Below are positions 34,801-44,661 of a stretch of DNA of 64,000 nt, in pieces. Positions within the stretch are counted from its first letter, which is position 1. Each line of letters begins with the position of its first letter. This DNA is from Flavobacterium sp. DG2-3 (lineage in GTDB: Bacteria; Bacteroidota; Bacteroidia; Flavobacteriales; Flavobacteriaceae). A model generated the notes under the pieces. That model saw nothing but the letters and a program-made list of their open reading frames with translations. It was not told the origin of the DNA and did not search any database. The stretch is taken from assembly GCF_030730925.1 (NCBI RefSeq), contig NZ_JAVAMB010000011.1:62001-126000 (forward strand). The letters run 5' to 3'. A program made the translations under genes and the position numbers.

Positions 34801-37068
34801 TTATTGAGGTCTATCTTCTTTTTTAACTCCCCAAGTCGTTGATGGTTTGTTTCCCATATATAATTTCAGTTCTCCCCCATTTACAATCATATCTTGTGTA
34901 ATGTATGATTTTGTATAAGGTTTTCCGTTGAATTCTACTTTTTGAATATAGATATTTGAAGCGCTATTATTAACCGCATTTATTGTAAAAGAAACCTCTT
35001 TTGTATGATGAATCACGGCACTGTTTACCAACGGACTTCCTAAAACGTAAATTCCGTTTGCCGGATTAACCGAATAGAATCCCATAGAAGATAAAATATA
35101 CCAAGCCGACATTTGCCCTAAATCTTCGTTACCGCATAATCCGTCTGGTTTTGTAGAATAAAATTTTTCATCGATTTCGCGAATTAATTTGGCGGTTTTC
35201 CAAGGCTGCCCAACATACGCATACAAATATGGAATATGATGATTCGGTTCGTTTCCATGTGCGTATTGACCAATTAAACCGCTGATATCTGGTGAAACAT
35301 CTTCTCCTTCAACTTTATCAGTTAGTAAAAAAAGTGAATCTAATTTTGCGATAAATTTTTCTTCATTTCCAAACAATTCAATCAATCCGTACGGATCTTG
35401 AGGAACCAACCAAGTGTACTGCCACGCATTTCCTTCTACATAATCGTCTTTTCTATGTGCAGATGAAAGCGGATTAAACGGTGTTCTCCAATTTCCGTTG
35501 GTCAATTTTCCACGCATAAAAGTGGTTTCTTTATCGAAATACTGTTTGTATAAATTGGCTCTTTTGGTAAAGTAATTATAATCGTCTGTTTTGTTTAAAG
35601 ATTTTGCCATTAAGGCGATACAATAATCATCAATGGCATATTCTAAAGCATTTCCAACAGATTCTAAGTGTTTATCGGCAGGAATATATTCGAGTTTTTG
35701 AACATAATCCATTCCGTCACGGGTCTGCATTGCCGTTTTTTTAATTGCTTCGTATGCTAAATTGGTATCGTAATCACGATATCCTTTTAAATACGCATCG
35801 ACAATAACGGCTATAGAATGATTTCCGTTCATGGTATTGGTTTCGTTGCCCATTAAATGCCAGACTGGCAATCTGCCCTGCTGCTGATAAATCGCTAAAA
35901 ATGATTTTACAATATCATTGATTTTTTCAGGTTGCACTATAGTATATAAAGGATGTAAACCTCTATAAGTATCCCAAAGCGAAAAAGTGGTGTAATTGGT
36001 AAAATTGGCTTTTTCATACACTTTTTTATCTGTTCCTCTGTAATCTCCATTGGCATCATTAAAAATAGAAGGCGCAAACATCGTGTGGTACAATGCTGTG
36101 TAGAAAACTTTCATTGTTTTTTCATTGGCTTTGATCTGAACTTTATTCAGTTCTTTATTCCATTTTGAATCTGCTAATTTTACAATCGCTTCGAAATTCC
36201 AATCTGGAATTTCTGCTTTTATATTCGCCGAGGCATTTTCTGTACTTACTGGAGAAATCCCGACTTTTACTAGAATCTGTTTGCTTTTTAAGGTTTTAAA
36301 ATCTAAAACAGCTTTTATTTTTAAGCCTTCACCTTCTGTTCCTTTAACCACAGCTGTACTATCATAAACAGCCATATTGGTAATTGGTTCAGAGAATTCC
36401 ATTGCAAAATAAATGCGCTGATCTGAAGCCCAACCTGCCGAATAACGATATCCTTCTATTTTATTTTCGCTGATTTTTTTAATGAATGTTTTTACAGGTC
36501 TGTCCCAGCCAATTCCGTCGGCAAGATCAATTAAAATATGAGAATCGCTTGTATTTTCGAAAGTATATTTATGAAAACCAACTCTTTCGCTGGCTGTTAA
36601 TTCGGCTTTAACTTTATATTTATCTAAAAGAACGCTGTAATATCCAGGTTTTACCACTTCGTTTTTATGAGAGAAATACGAACCATAACCGTTTACCATA
36701 TCTTCTTTTGTGCCTTTCGTCAAGCCGACTTTTCCGCTAACAGGAAGCACCAAAATATCATTTAAATCGCCAATTCCGGTTCCGCTTAAATGTGTATGCG
36801 TAAAGCCTAAAATCGTATTGCTTGCGTAGTTATATCCACTGCACCAATCCCAGCCTTCAAAAATATTTACCGGCCCCAGTTGAACCGCTCCAAAAGGAAC
36901 ATTAGCCCCCACAAAAACATGACCATGACCAGCAGATCCGATAATTGGATCGACATATTGCGTATAATTTGCCGTATTTTCTATTTTCTTTTTTTGAGAA
37001 AATGCAATACCGCCGCAAAACAGATTAAAAATTAAAACTCCGCTAAAAATTAGTTTGCTGTTTATCAT
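34801..37068 (-). CDS. GH92 alpha-mannosidase (second of two)
   Basis: 755 residues with a Sec signal (MINSKLIFSGVLIFNLFCGGIAF). The mature part begins YVDPIIGSAGHGHVFVGANVP, a GH92 start. Later blocks TFSLWDTYRGLHPLYTIV, YVEGNAWQYTWLVPQDPYGL, QYAHGNEPNHHIPYLYAYVG and CGNEDLGQMSAWYILSSMGFY match the family. It differs clearly from the first GH92 in sequence, so the two probably act on different alpha-mannosyl links. Confidence 0.94.
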   Translation of the reverse strand: MINSKLIFSGVLIFNLFCGGIAFSQKKKIENTANYTQYVDPIIGSAGHGHVFVGANVPFGAVQLGPVNIFEGWDWCSGYNYASNTILGFTHTHLSGTGIGDLNDILVLPVSGKVGLTKGTKEDMVNGYGSYFSHKNEVVKPGYYSVLLDKYKVKAELTASERVGFHKYTFENTSDSHILIDLADGIGWDRPVKTFIKKISENKIEGYRYSAGWASDQRIYFAMEFSEPITNMAVYDSTAVVKGTEGEGLKIKAVLDFKTLKSKQILVKVGISPVSTENASANIKAEIPDWNFEAIVKLADSKWNKELNKVQIKANEKTMKVFYTALYHTMFAPSIFNDANGDYRGTDKKVYEKANFTNYTTFSLWDTYRGLHPLYTIVQPEKINDIVKSFLAIYQQQGRLPVWHLMGNETNTMNGNHSIAVIVDAYLKGYRDYDTNLAYEAIKKTAMQTRDGMDYVQKLEYIPADKHLESVGNALEYAIDDYCIALMAKSLNKTDDYNYFTKRANLYKQYFDKETTFMRGKLTNGNWRTPFNPLSSAHRKDDYVEGNAWQYTWLVPQDPYGLIELFGNEEKFIAKLDSLFLLTDKVEGEDVSPDISGLIGQYAHGNEPNHHIPYLYAYVGQPWKTAKLIREIDEKFYSTKPDGLCGNEDLGQMSAWYILSSMGFYSVNPANGIYVLGSPLVNSAVIHHTKEVSFTINAVNNSASNIYIQKVEFNGKPYTKSYITQDMIVNGGELKLYMGNKPSTTWGVKKEDRPQ

Positions 37069-37140
37069 TTGTAATTTTTTATTTTTTTTGAATTCATAAA
37101 GAATCCCTTCTTCTTTTATATAACCCTAGTAATAGAATAA

Positions 37141-37337
37141 AATCTTGTCTTCGTAAGGAGACGCACTGCGGTGCGTCTCTACATGAAAAATTTATAAAAA
37201 CACCCAATAAAGGATAAATTATCGTCTTCATAAGGAGACGCACTGCGGTGCGTCTCTACATAAAAATTTATAAAAACACCCAATAAAAGATAGATTATCG
37301 TCTTCGTAAGGGAGACGCACTGCGGTGCGCCTCTACG
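37141..37337. repeat. Three tandem ~77-bp units, each with a strong hairpin
   Basis: Units start near 37144, 37221 and 37297. Each contains GAGACGCAC TGCG GTGCGTCTC (9-bp stem, 4-base loop; first copy 37158-37179) and the first two share the spacer TTTATAAAAACACCCAATAAA. The third copy has one base changed in the right arm. The rest of 37069-37432 holds no gene. Confidence 0.85.
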
Positions 37338-37344
37338 GAAAAAC

Positions 37345-37404
37345 TTTGTCTCTTTGTTTCTTTGTCTCTTTGTTTCTTTGTCTCTTTGTTTCTTTGTCTC
37401 TTTG
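37345..37404. repeat. 16-bp tandem repeat
   Basis: About four copies of TTTGTCTCTTTGTTTC in direct tandem, followed by a CTTAGACCCTTAGCATCTCAG fragment of the dispersed family seen at 8334 and 20332-20545. Confidence 0.85.
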
Positions 37405-37432
37405 CAACTTAGACCCTTAGCATCTCAGTACC

Positions 37433-39421
37433 TTAGTACCTACTCAAAACTTCATATAAAGAATAAATCTTAATATTTTCTTTCTTGACTTTTCCTTCAA
37501 ACGAAATTATTTTTTCTTCTCCCGCTTGTAAATCAAAATAATTATCGCTCCATTTTCCGTTATACCCTTTGGCTGAGATGCAAATATATTTAGCTATTTT
37601 TTCTGCTTTTAGGATAATTGTGTTTCCTTTTATCTGCCAGTTTATTTTTGGATCTTCCAGTTTTAAATTTATCGGACGAGTAAAATCAATTTCTGGTTTG
37701 ATATCGTCTCTGTAAGCTTCTCTTATAGCATACCATGCCGCTTTAGGCTGTCGGTTCTCGTAATCGGTAATGCTCCAACTTGCCACAGGCCAACAATCGT
37801 TTAATTGCCAGACCAAAGTTCCCATATTATACGGCGCTTTTGAACGATGGGTACCGACAATATTTTTTATAGAATAATAATGCAGACACTGACTCAAGTA
37901 TGCATAATCTTCCAAATTCATCTTTTTTATTTTAGATGCATCTATAAAATATTTACCGAGATAGGAGTCTAACTTCTCAAAACCTTTACCCGCTTTTAAA
38001 TGTACTTTTAGTATATCTGAATATAAATGACGATCTTCTTCTGAGGTAAAATTTTCAATTGAAGAATAATTAGGCAACGATAACATTCCATATTCGCTTA
38101 CAAATCGTCCCGTTTTTTTTGTAACGGCTTCAATATCTTCCAATCCCCACCAAATGCCCCAATAGTGGCTATCTCCTTCTGTTACACTTTTAGGTTTTGA
38201 CCAATGATATAATGGCGATGAACTTAAATAAGGACGTTTTCCGTCAACTTCTTTTACCCATTTCGGAATACTGTCGTGAAATAAACGCGTATAGTCTTTC
38301 CATAAACGAATCGAATCTTGTTTGGAAATTTTAAAACTTTTCATCCAACCCCAATTTTTAAAAGCTTCGTCAGATTCGTTGTTCCCGCACCATAAAACGA
38401 TACTTGGATGATGGCGCAATCTCTTTACCTGATACTGCACTTCTTTTTTTACATTATCAAAAAAAGCATCGTCTCCAGGAACCATTGTGCCGGCAAACAT
38501 AAAATCCTGCCAGACATTTATTCCGTATTTATCGCATAAATCGTAGAAATAATCATCTTCATAAATGCCTCCGCCCCAAACGCGAAGCATATTCATGTTG
38601 GCTTGTTTTGCCGATAAAACTATTTTTTCATATTCTTTTTTGGTTACTCTCGAAAGAAAAGCATCAGACGGAATGTAATTGGCTCCTTTCATGTACACTG
38701 GCTTTCCATCAATTTTAAAATAAAAAGATTTCCCAAGACTGTCTTTGTCTTGTATTAATTCAATCTTTCGATTTAAAACATACGGTTTCTCAGGCGCTTT
38801 TTCGTCATAAGCTTCTAATCTTGGCGTTTTCCATATTCCGCAAGTGGTGTATTTTGGTCCCCAATCCCAACCGAAATGATATTGCGCCTTGCGTACATAA
38901 GCTCTCGGATTGTCTGGAATTACAAATGGCTGATCTTTTTTAGCCAACGAATCGACTACATTTTGCGCCGATTGAAATACGATTCGCAAATCGTTATTTC
39001 CTGGTTTCAAGTTTTTTTTAACCTCAACACGCCATTGACGAAACATATTATCAGCTTTTAAAACCAGCTGATTGTTTACATATATGGATGCGTAAGTGTC
39101 TAATCCATCAAAAACTAATTCTGTATTTTTCTTTTTCAGCATTTTTGCAGTAACCTGAAAAACAGTTTTATATTCCCAGTTTTTACGTTCTATCCACTGC
39201 AAGTTTTTTTCGTTGTCTCTATAAAATGGATCAGGAATTAATTTATTGTTCAGCAAATCGGTATGAATTTCTCCCGGAACTGTTGCGGGATACCATTTTT
39301 GAGTTTTTTCTTCACGGTATGTCCAATTGTTTTTTAAATCGATTTGCTGTGCAAAAGCAATCGATGTAAAGCCTGCGAGGCATAAGCTCGTTAACCAGCG
39401 AAGTTTTTTGTGATGATTCAT
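37433..39421 (-). CDS. GH2 beta-mannosidase, internally shortened
   Basis: 662 residues; family members such as the Bacteroides beta-mannosidases are about 850. A signal peptide is followed by the N-terminal sugar-binding jellyroll (~25-205). Then, directly after GIWKTPRLEAYDE, comes RKIELIQDKDSLGKSFYF, which normally ends the next Ig-like domain, so nearly all of domain 2 is missing. The TIM barrel is intact, with acid/base Glu in WCGNNESDE (~345) and nucleophile Glu in VSEYGML (~443). After TLVWQLNDCWPVASW and the AWYAIREAY helix (~565), domain 4 also appears to be absent, leaving only a short last beta domain. The frame is unbroken. Probably still binds and cleaves beta-mannosides, but accessory substrate contacts would differ. 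Confidence 0.88.
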   Translation of the reverse strand: MNHHKKLRWLTSLCLAGFTSIAFAQQIDLKNNWTYREEKTQKWYPATVPGEIHTDLLNNKLIPDPFYRDNEKNLQWIERKNWEYKTVFQVTAKMLKKKNTELVFDGLDTYASIYVNNQLVLKADNMFRQWRVEVKKNLKPGNNDLRIVFQSAQNVVDSLAKKDQPFVIPDNPRAYVRKAQYHFGWDWGPKYTTCGIWKTPRLEAYDEKAPEKPYVLNRKIELIQDKDSLGKSFYFKIDGKPVYMKGANYIPSDAFLSRVTKKEYEKIVLSAKQANMNMLRVWGGGIYEDDYFYDLCDKYGINVWQDFMFAGTMVPGDDAFFDNVKKEVQYQVKRLRHHPSIVLWCGNNESDEAFKNWGWMKSFKISKQDSIRLWKDYTRLFHDSIPKWVKEVDGKRPYLSSSPLYHWSKPKSVTEGDSHYWGIWWGLEDIEAVTKKTGRFVSEYGMLSLPNYSSIENFTSEEDRHLYSDILKVHLKAGKGFEKLDSYLGKYFIDASKIKKMNLEDYAYLSQCLHYYSIKNIVGTHRSKAPYNMGTLVWQLNDCWPVASWSITDYENRQPKAAWYAIREAYRDDIKPEIDFTRPINLKLEDPKINWQIKGNTIILKAEKIAKYICISAKGYNGKWSDNYFDLQAGEEKIISFEGKVKKENIKIYSLYEVLSRY

Positions 39422-39777
39422 TTTTGGAGTACTATTTTATTACCTTCTAAAATTAGTAAAAAGGCACCTAATTTGGCAGTTTAGAGAAGGAAAGAACTGA
39501 CCGTGTTATTCCTTCTCTGCAGAATTTATTCTTTGTTAGTAACTCTAAAATACAACTTGAAATATTTTCTTTACCACTGCCTATGTTTATTTTGGTTTTG
39601 ATTTGTATTGTTTAAATTCAAATAATGAAATAAACTTTAAGTATATTTTTTTTAATGCTGAAAATAAATCCATCTTTTTCAGCAGAATACAATTTTGTTT
39701 TTCTGCGAAAAAAAAGCATTTGAATCTGCAAAATAACTTTCAATTACACTTTGGAGATCAATTCTTTATTTGGTTTA

Positions 39778-39816
39778 AAAATAAGCCGGGTATGCTCATT
39801 ACCCGACTTATTTTAA
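39778..39816 (-). terminator. Terminator-like hairpin after susD
   Basis: An imperfect stem AATAAGCCGGGTA / TTACCCGACTTATT with a T-rich flank in the minus direction, 27 bases past the SusD stop. It could reduce read-through from susCD into the mannosidase genes, which is common in such loci. The remaining 39422-39777 shows no gene or clear element. Confidence 0.65.
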
Positions 39817-39842
39817 CTAACTAACCAACCAAATTTAAAATT

Positions 39843-41357
39843 CTATTTGTCCCACCAGATTCTTGTGGTCATTAAATCTAAACCTTGACGTTGAATTGCT
39901 TCTTTATAATTAGCCTCGTTTGTAATAAGCTCTGACTGATCATAAATTAATCTTCTCGGAATTGTTCCTTTTGTCTCTCCAGTTGGATCATTTACAGGAA
40001 CTAAAACTGGGTAGCCTGTTCTTCTGTATTCTGAAAATGCTTCAAAACCATTAAACAATAACAAAATCCATTTTTGAGTGATAATCTGTTCGATTTTTTC
40101 TGCTTCTGTTCCTGCAGATTTGAACGGATAAGTAGTAATGTAAGTGGTATATTCTGCTGGTGAAACCAAAGGCACTTTGTCTCCAAAAATGGCTAAAATA
40201 TTCATTGCCCCTCTTACTCCGTTTTCATAATACGTTTGAGCAGATCCTCCAACATTCCATCCTTTTACTGCAGCTTCTGCCAATAAATATTGAACCTCAG
40301 CATAAGACATAATTAGTGTTGGAGCATCATAACGCAATACGGTTGATGTATTTGGATCTGAGAAAAGTTTTTTGTCTCCTCCTGGAAATTCTTTTGCATC
40401 ATTTGCCAAACCTTGCTGATTTGCAGGATTGTTATCTCCAGTTGCTTCTAGTTTTGCATAAATTCTTAAACGAGGATCGTTTGTGTTTTTCAATAAATCA
40501 ATAAAAGTTTTACTGAATTTGATATTCGATTCTCCTCCATTCAAATCATTTCTAACCCATGAAGAAGTAATCGGATTTGTTTTTACTCCTGGAGGCCCTG
40601 CATCATGTCGCAAAACCAAACTGTCATCATTTGAAGTAAAAACGCCTTTAGCATAAGCTTTTTCTACAAATTCTTTTGCTTTTGCAGGATTTACTTTAGA
40701 CAAACGCATGGCTACTCTTAACATTAAGGAGTTTGCCAGTTTTTTCCATCTTGCTACATCGCTTTGGTAAAATAAATCAGCATTTCCAACGAAAGGCTTT
40801 CCTGCGTCTAGCGCCGTTCCAGCTTCGTCCAATTCTTTTAAAAGATCATTATAAATAGCTTCTTGCGTATCGTATTTTGGAGAAAAAACGTTTCCGTTAT
40901 ATCCTTTTCCTGCTTCAAAATAAGGAACTTCACCATAAGTGTCGGTCAGTTTTTGAAACAAGAAAACTTTCATAATTCTGCAAGCTTGAATCATATTTGT
41001 ATTTTCTGGCGTATCTTCTACTACAGATAATAATTGGAAAATCTGATTTAATCCTTTTCCGTACGTTTCTCCAAAAAGAGCAGCCGAATATTCAGAAGAA
41101 TAGGCGTATTTCGAACCTGCGCCACTCGGTGACGAAAATTGCTGCACAATCTGCGCTGCGTAAATATTATTTCCTCTTGTGTTAGAAAAATCTTGTCCGT
41201 CAACATAAATTTCAGCAAGGGTAAACATCGATTTTACAGCTGGATCTGTTAAAGCGTTTGGATTCGTATTCATTTCTTCGAATCCTTTATCGCATGAAGC
41301 TAATGTCATAGCACTAACAATTGCGACACAAAATATTTTAATATATCTATTTTTCAT
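39843..41357 (-). CDS. SusD/RagB-like outer-membrane glycan-binding lipoprotein
   Basis: 504 residues. Lipoprotein signal ending LASC (Cys22), then the SusD-like start DKGFEEMNTNPNALTDP. The TPR-like helical core contains MQACRIMKVFLFQKLTDTYGEVPYFEAG-type sequence around residues 125-155, and the C-terminus has the NGFEAFSEYRRTGYPVL block typical of the SusD-like (PF12771-type) group. It sits on the cell surface on top of the SusC pore and binds the glycan. It starts 11 bases after the susC stop. Confidence 0.92.
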   Translation of the reverse strand: MKNRYIKIFCVAIVSAMTLASCDKGFEEMNTNPNALTDPAVKSMFTLAEIYVDGQDFSNTRGNNIYAAQIVQQFSSPSGAGSKYAYSSEYSAALFGETYGKGLNQIFQLLSVVEDTPENTNMIQACRIMKVFLFQKLTDTYGEVPYFEAGKGYNGNVFSPKYDTQEAIYNDLLKELDEAGTALDAGKPFVGNADLFYQSDVARWKKLANSLMLRVAMRLSKVNPAKAKEFVEKAYAKGVFTSNDDSLVLRHDAGPPGVKTNPITSSWVRNDLNGGESNIKFSKTFIDLLKNTNDPRLRIYAKLEATGDNNPANQQGLANDAKEFPGGDKKLFSDPNTSTVLRYDAPTLIMSYAEVQYLLAEAAVKGWNVGGSAQTYYENGVRGAMNILAIFGDKVPLVSPAEYTTYITTYPFKSAGTEAEKIEQIITQKWILLLFNGFEAFSEYRRTGYPVLVPVNDPTGETKGTIPRRLIYDQSELITNEANYKEAIQRQGLDLMTTRIWWDK

Positions 41358-41368
41358 CTTTTTTAGTA

Positions 41369-44300
41369 TTAGAATTTGACATTAAGTGCAAAACCATAGT
41401 TTCTTGTCAATGGCATAGAAGCTCTCTCCATACCTTGCGCATTACTGTTTGAGTAATTGGATTCTGGATCTATGTTTGGAACTTTGTCATAGATAGTCCA
41501 TAAATTATGTGCTGAAAAAGCTAAACTAACAGACTGAAATGGTGTTTTTTTCAAATATGCTTTTGGGAAATTATACGCAAAAGAAATGGCTCTCAACTTC
41601 ACAAAATCGGCATCGTAAACAAAGTTTGAGGTTACATCGCTGTAACTTCTCCAGTAATCATAAGCCGAAACTGTTGTGTTAACAGGAGCTCCATTTACAT
41701 CTGTTCCGCTTACTGCAACTCCGTTTTCACGACCTGGAAGCGTAATTTCACTTAATCCGTAACGAGTCCCTAACTGATTGGTAGCAGAATAGATTTCTCC
41801 TCCAAATTTAGCATCCATAAAAACAGAAAGAGTGAAATTTTTATAAGAGAAATCATTTGAGAATCCCATAGAAAGCGGTGCAACACCTTGTCCTGCAATG
41901 ATTAAATCTCCTCTTAAAAATTTACCATTTGTATCTAAAACAATGTTTCCGTTTGTATCTCTTAAATAATCGTAAGCTTTAATAACTCCAAAAGGCTGTC
42001 CTTTTTCTAAAACTACATTAGCTCTTCCGTCTCTATTTCCTTCTAATGTTTTCGTTGTAATTTTATCCGAAAGATTCAGCACTTCACTATCATTATAAGC
42101 AAAATTATAACCTACGTTCCAAGTGAAACTTTCTGTTTTTACTGCTTTTACATTAATAGCAAACTCCACCCCTTTGTTTAGGATTTCCCCAACATTGATT
42201 TTCGTCGTTCTGTATCCAGAAGCTTGAGAAACATCGGCATCTGTAATATCATTTGTTGTTTTTTTGCTGTAGAATGTTAAGTCTGTGCTAACTCTATTAT
42301 TGAAAAATGTGTTTTCAAAACCAAATTCAATTGTACTTACGTTGTACGGTTTTAAAGTTCTGTTTGGAATTGTTTCTCCATTTACACCCAAAATTGGCTG
42401 TCCTAAAGAATCTGTCTGTCCGTCTGGAGTGATATACGTTAAAGATAAAGCGTAAGCGTCTGGCAATGCACCTCCTACGTTACCCCAGCCTGCTCTAATC
42501 TTACCGTAAGAAATCCATTCTGGAAGACCGATCACTTCAGAATAAATAAAACTTGAACTTACAGAAGGATAAAAAGTACTATTGTTTGACGGATCTAAAG
42601 TAGAAAACCAATCTTCACGGCCTGTTAAGCTAAGAAATAAATAATCTTTGTATCCAATATCGGCAGAATAGAAAAGTGAGTTTACTTCGCTTTCTGAGAA
42701 TAATTTTTCTGTTTTATCTGGCTGAGTATTTCCGTAGAAATATTTGAACGGAACAATAAAATTATTTCCTTTCATTTTAATACCGCTGTATCGGTTATGC
42801 TGACGGTTTGCACCAATAAAAGCATCTAGCGAAAGATCTTTAACAATATCTCCTTTGTAGCCTAAGAAACCAGAAGCATTCCATTCTGAACGTGACTCCA
42901 CTCTGTTTTCGATAGATCCGCCTGGACTGTAGTTTATTCCAGTAGGTTCAATTTCAGTATACTCATAATTAATATCATCAATACCAATAACAGCTTTAGC
43001 ATAAATTTTTTCTGTAATGTTATAATTTACTTTTGCAGATCCGATAAAACGCTTTCTAAGGTCGTCATTTAATGGCGATTTTGTAGCAAAATAAGGATTG
43101 GTATGATATACATTTGCTCCTAAATAATCTTCTTCGCCTCCGTTTGCATCATACGGATTGCTTAACCATCTAATATCTGTTCCCGGAGTCATGAAAGTAG
43201 TTGGGAAAGACGGGTTTCTTGGCGAATCGTTTAAATATGGACGGTTATGACTTTTCTCCGAAATATACTGCGCATTAGTTTCTACGCTGATTTTTTTATT
43301 TGGAGCCGAATTTAAGCTTAAAGCCACATTGTTTCTTCCAAAAGTAGTTTCAGGCAGAATAGATTCATCTTTGGTATTTCCGAAAGATAATCTAAAGTTT
43401 GTTGTTTCATTTCCACCAGAAATCGCTAAAGTATTACTGAAAGAATATCCCGTTCTATAGAAATTCTCCACATTGTCTTTTCCGTATGCCTGATAAGGTC
43501 TTGTAGCACCGTCAAGAGACAAAGAAGGTGTTCCGTCGTATTTATCTCCCCATGCAAAATAGTACGAATCTCTAAGTTCTTGCAAATTGGTAAATCTCGT
43601 TGGCACACCGCTCGCATTTGGAGCTCCAGCTCCATACTGATCTTGCCATTTTAAAAGGCTTGCAGGCGTATTAAAAGTAGAATTTGTACTAAAATCTACT
43701 CCTATTCCTGTACCGCTTTTCCCTTTTTTGGTCGTAATTAAGATAACACCATTTGAACCTCTGTACCCGTAAAGCGCAGAAGCGGCACTACCTTTCAAAA
43801 CCGACATCGAAGCAATATCATCTGGGTTGAAAGAAGACATTCCATCTCCTTTATCAGCGCCTCCCCACATTCCTGCGTTTCCCTGCTGTGTATTATCAAT
43901 CGGAATTCCGTCTACAACATACAGCGGCTGGTTCAATCCAGAAGCCGAAGTCGCTCCACGAATCACGACACGACTTGAACCTGATGGTCCCGTAACTGGC
44001 GCCGAAACATTTACACCGGCAATTTTGCCCTGCAAAGCATTTCCTAAATTAATTTCTTTATTTTTTGTCAGATCTTCGCCTTTTAACTCTCCAACGGCGT
44101 AACCTAAACTTTTCTTTTGTTTTTTAACTCCAAATGAAGTTACCACAACATCTTTCAATTCTTGTGTAGATTCAACCAGTGCAACAGTAACTCTGGTGTC
44201 TTTTTCCTGAAGCACAACGGTTTGTGACTGAAACCCTATAGAAGAAACAACAAGGGTAACTTTACCTTCTGGAACATTCATTCTAAATCGCCCTTCAGCA

Positions 44301-44461
44301 TCTGTAACAGCACTAAATGGTTTTCCTTGAACTTCAATTGATGCAGCAACAACTCCCTTGTTCTCTGCATCTGTAACTATGCCGGTTATTAATCGATTTT
44401 GCGCGGCAGCACTTAAACTGCTAAGCAATATCACGCCTAACACTGCTAATATTTGTCTCAT
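41369..44461 (-). CDS. SusC/RagA-type TonB-dependent outer-membrane transporter
   Basis: 1030 residues. Signal peptide (ending AAAQ), a carboxypeptidase-regulatory-like domain (~23-100, ITGIVTDAENKGVVAASIEVQG), a TonB-box region (KDVVVTSFGVKKQKKSLGYA written in parts near 105-125), the plug (GNALQGKIAGVNV, VVIRGATS, GYRGSNGVILITTKKG) and a 22-strand barrel ending in an aromatic (F) residue. It imports oligosaccharides using TonB energy, paired with the downstream SusD-like protein. A LacI-type operator lies 138 bases upstream of the start. Confidence 0.95.
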   Translation of the reverse strand: MRQILAVLGVILLSSLSAAAQNRLITGIVTDAENKGVVAASIEVQGKPFSAVTDAEGRFRMNVPEGKVTLVVSSIGFQSQTVVLQEKDTRVTVALVESTQELKDVVVTSFGVKKQKKSLGYAVGELKGEDLTKNKEINLGNALQGKIAGVNVSAPVTGPSGSSRVVIRGATSASGLNQPLYVVDGIPIDNTQQGNAGMWGGADKGDGMSSFNPDDIASMSVLKGSAASALYGYRGSNGVILITTKKGKSGTGIGVDFSTNSTFNTPASLLKWQDQYGAGAPNASGVPTRFTNLQELRDSYYFAWGDKYDGTPSLSLDGATRPYQAYGKDNVENFYRTGYSFSNTLAISGGNETTNFRLSFGNTKDESILPETTFGRNNVALSLNSAPNKKISVETNAQYISEKSHNRPYLNDSPRNPSFPTTFMTPGTDIRWLSNPYDANGGEEDYLGANVYHTNPYFATKSPLNDDLRKRFIGSAKVNYNITEKIYAKAVIGIDDINYEYTEIEPTGINYSPGGSIENRVESRSEWNASGFLGYKGDIVKDLSLDAFIGANRQHNRYSGIKMKGNNFIVPFKYFYGNTQPDKTEKLFSESEVNSLFYSADIGYKDYLFLSLTGREDWFSTLDPSNNSTFYPSVSSSFIYSEVIGLPEWISYGKIRAGWGNVGGALPDAYALSLTYITPDGQTDSLGQPILGVNGETIPNRTLKPYNVSTIEFGFENTFFNNRVSTDLTFYSKKTTNDITDADVSQASGYRTTKINVGEILNKGVEFAINVKAVKTESFTWNVGYNFAYNDSEVLNLSDKITTKTLEGNRDGRANVVLEKGQPFGVIKAYDYLRDTNGNIVLDTNGKFLRGDLIIAGQGVAPLSMGFSNDFSYKNFTLSVFMDAKFGGEIYSATNQLGTRYGLSEITLPGRENGVAVSGTDVNGAPVNTTVSAYDYWRSYSDVTSNFVYDADFVKLRAISFAYNFPKAYLKKTPFQSVSLAFSAHNLWTIYDKVPNIDPESNYSNSNAQGMERASMPLTRNYGFALNVKF

Positions 44462-44598
44462 AAGCTTTTTTGGTTATTGGTTTTGACTTCGTTTTGTGTT
44501 TGTTCTACTCTGTTTGTTTTTAAATAATTAATAAAAAATTGTACTCTGTCTCAATGTCTCAGCGCCCATTTTTACTAAGGTTGCTGTTTTTGTTTTTA

Positions 44599-44614
44599 AC
44601 TAAAACGTTTTAGT
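44599..44614. promoter_or_regulatory. LacI-type operator upstream of susC
   Basis: A perfect 16-bp palindrome ACTAAAACGTTTTAGT with the central CG step that LacI-family proteins favour. It lies between susC and the LacI gene. A near-identical site is found upstream of the LacI gene itself. Confidence 0.65.
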
Positions 44615-44661
44615 GAAATGACTAAAAAAAAGCCTAAACTCACTTTTCATTTTATATTTTT

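Noticed and set aside
37433..39421. GH2 gene as a frameshifted or truncated pseudogene
   Set aside because: The frame is uninterrupted from signal peptide to C-terminal domain and both catalytic glutamates are present; the shortening is internal and in frame.
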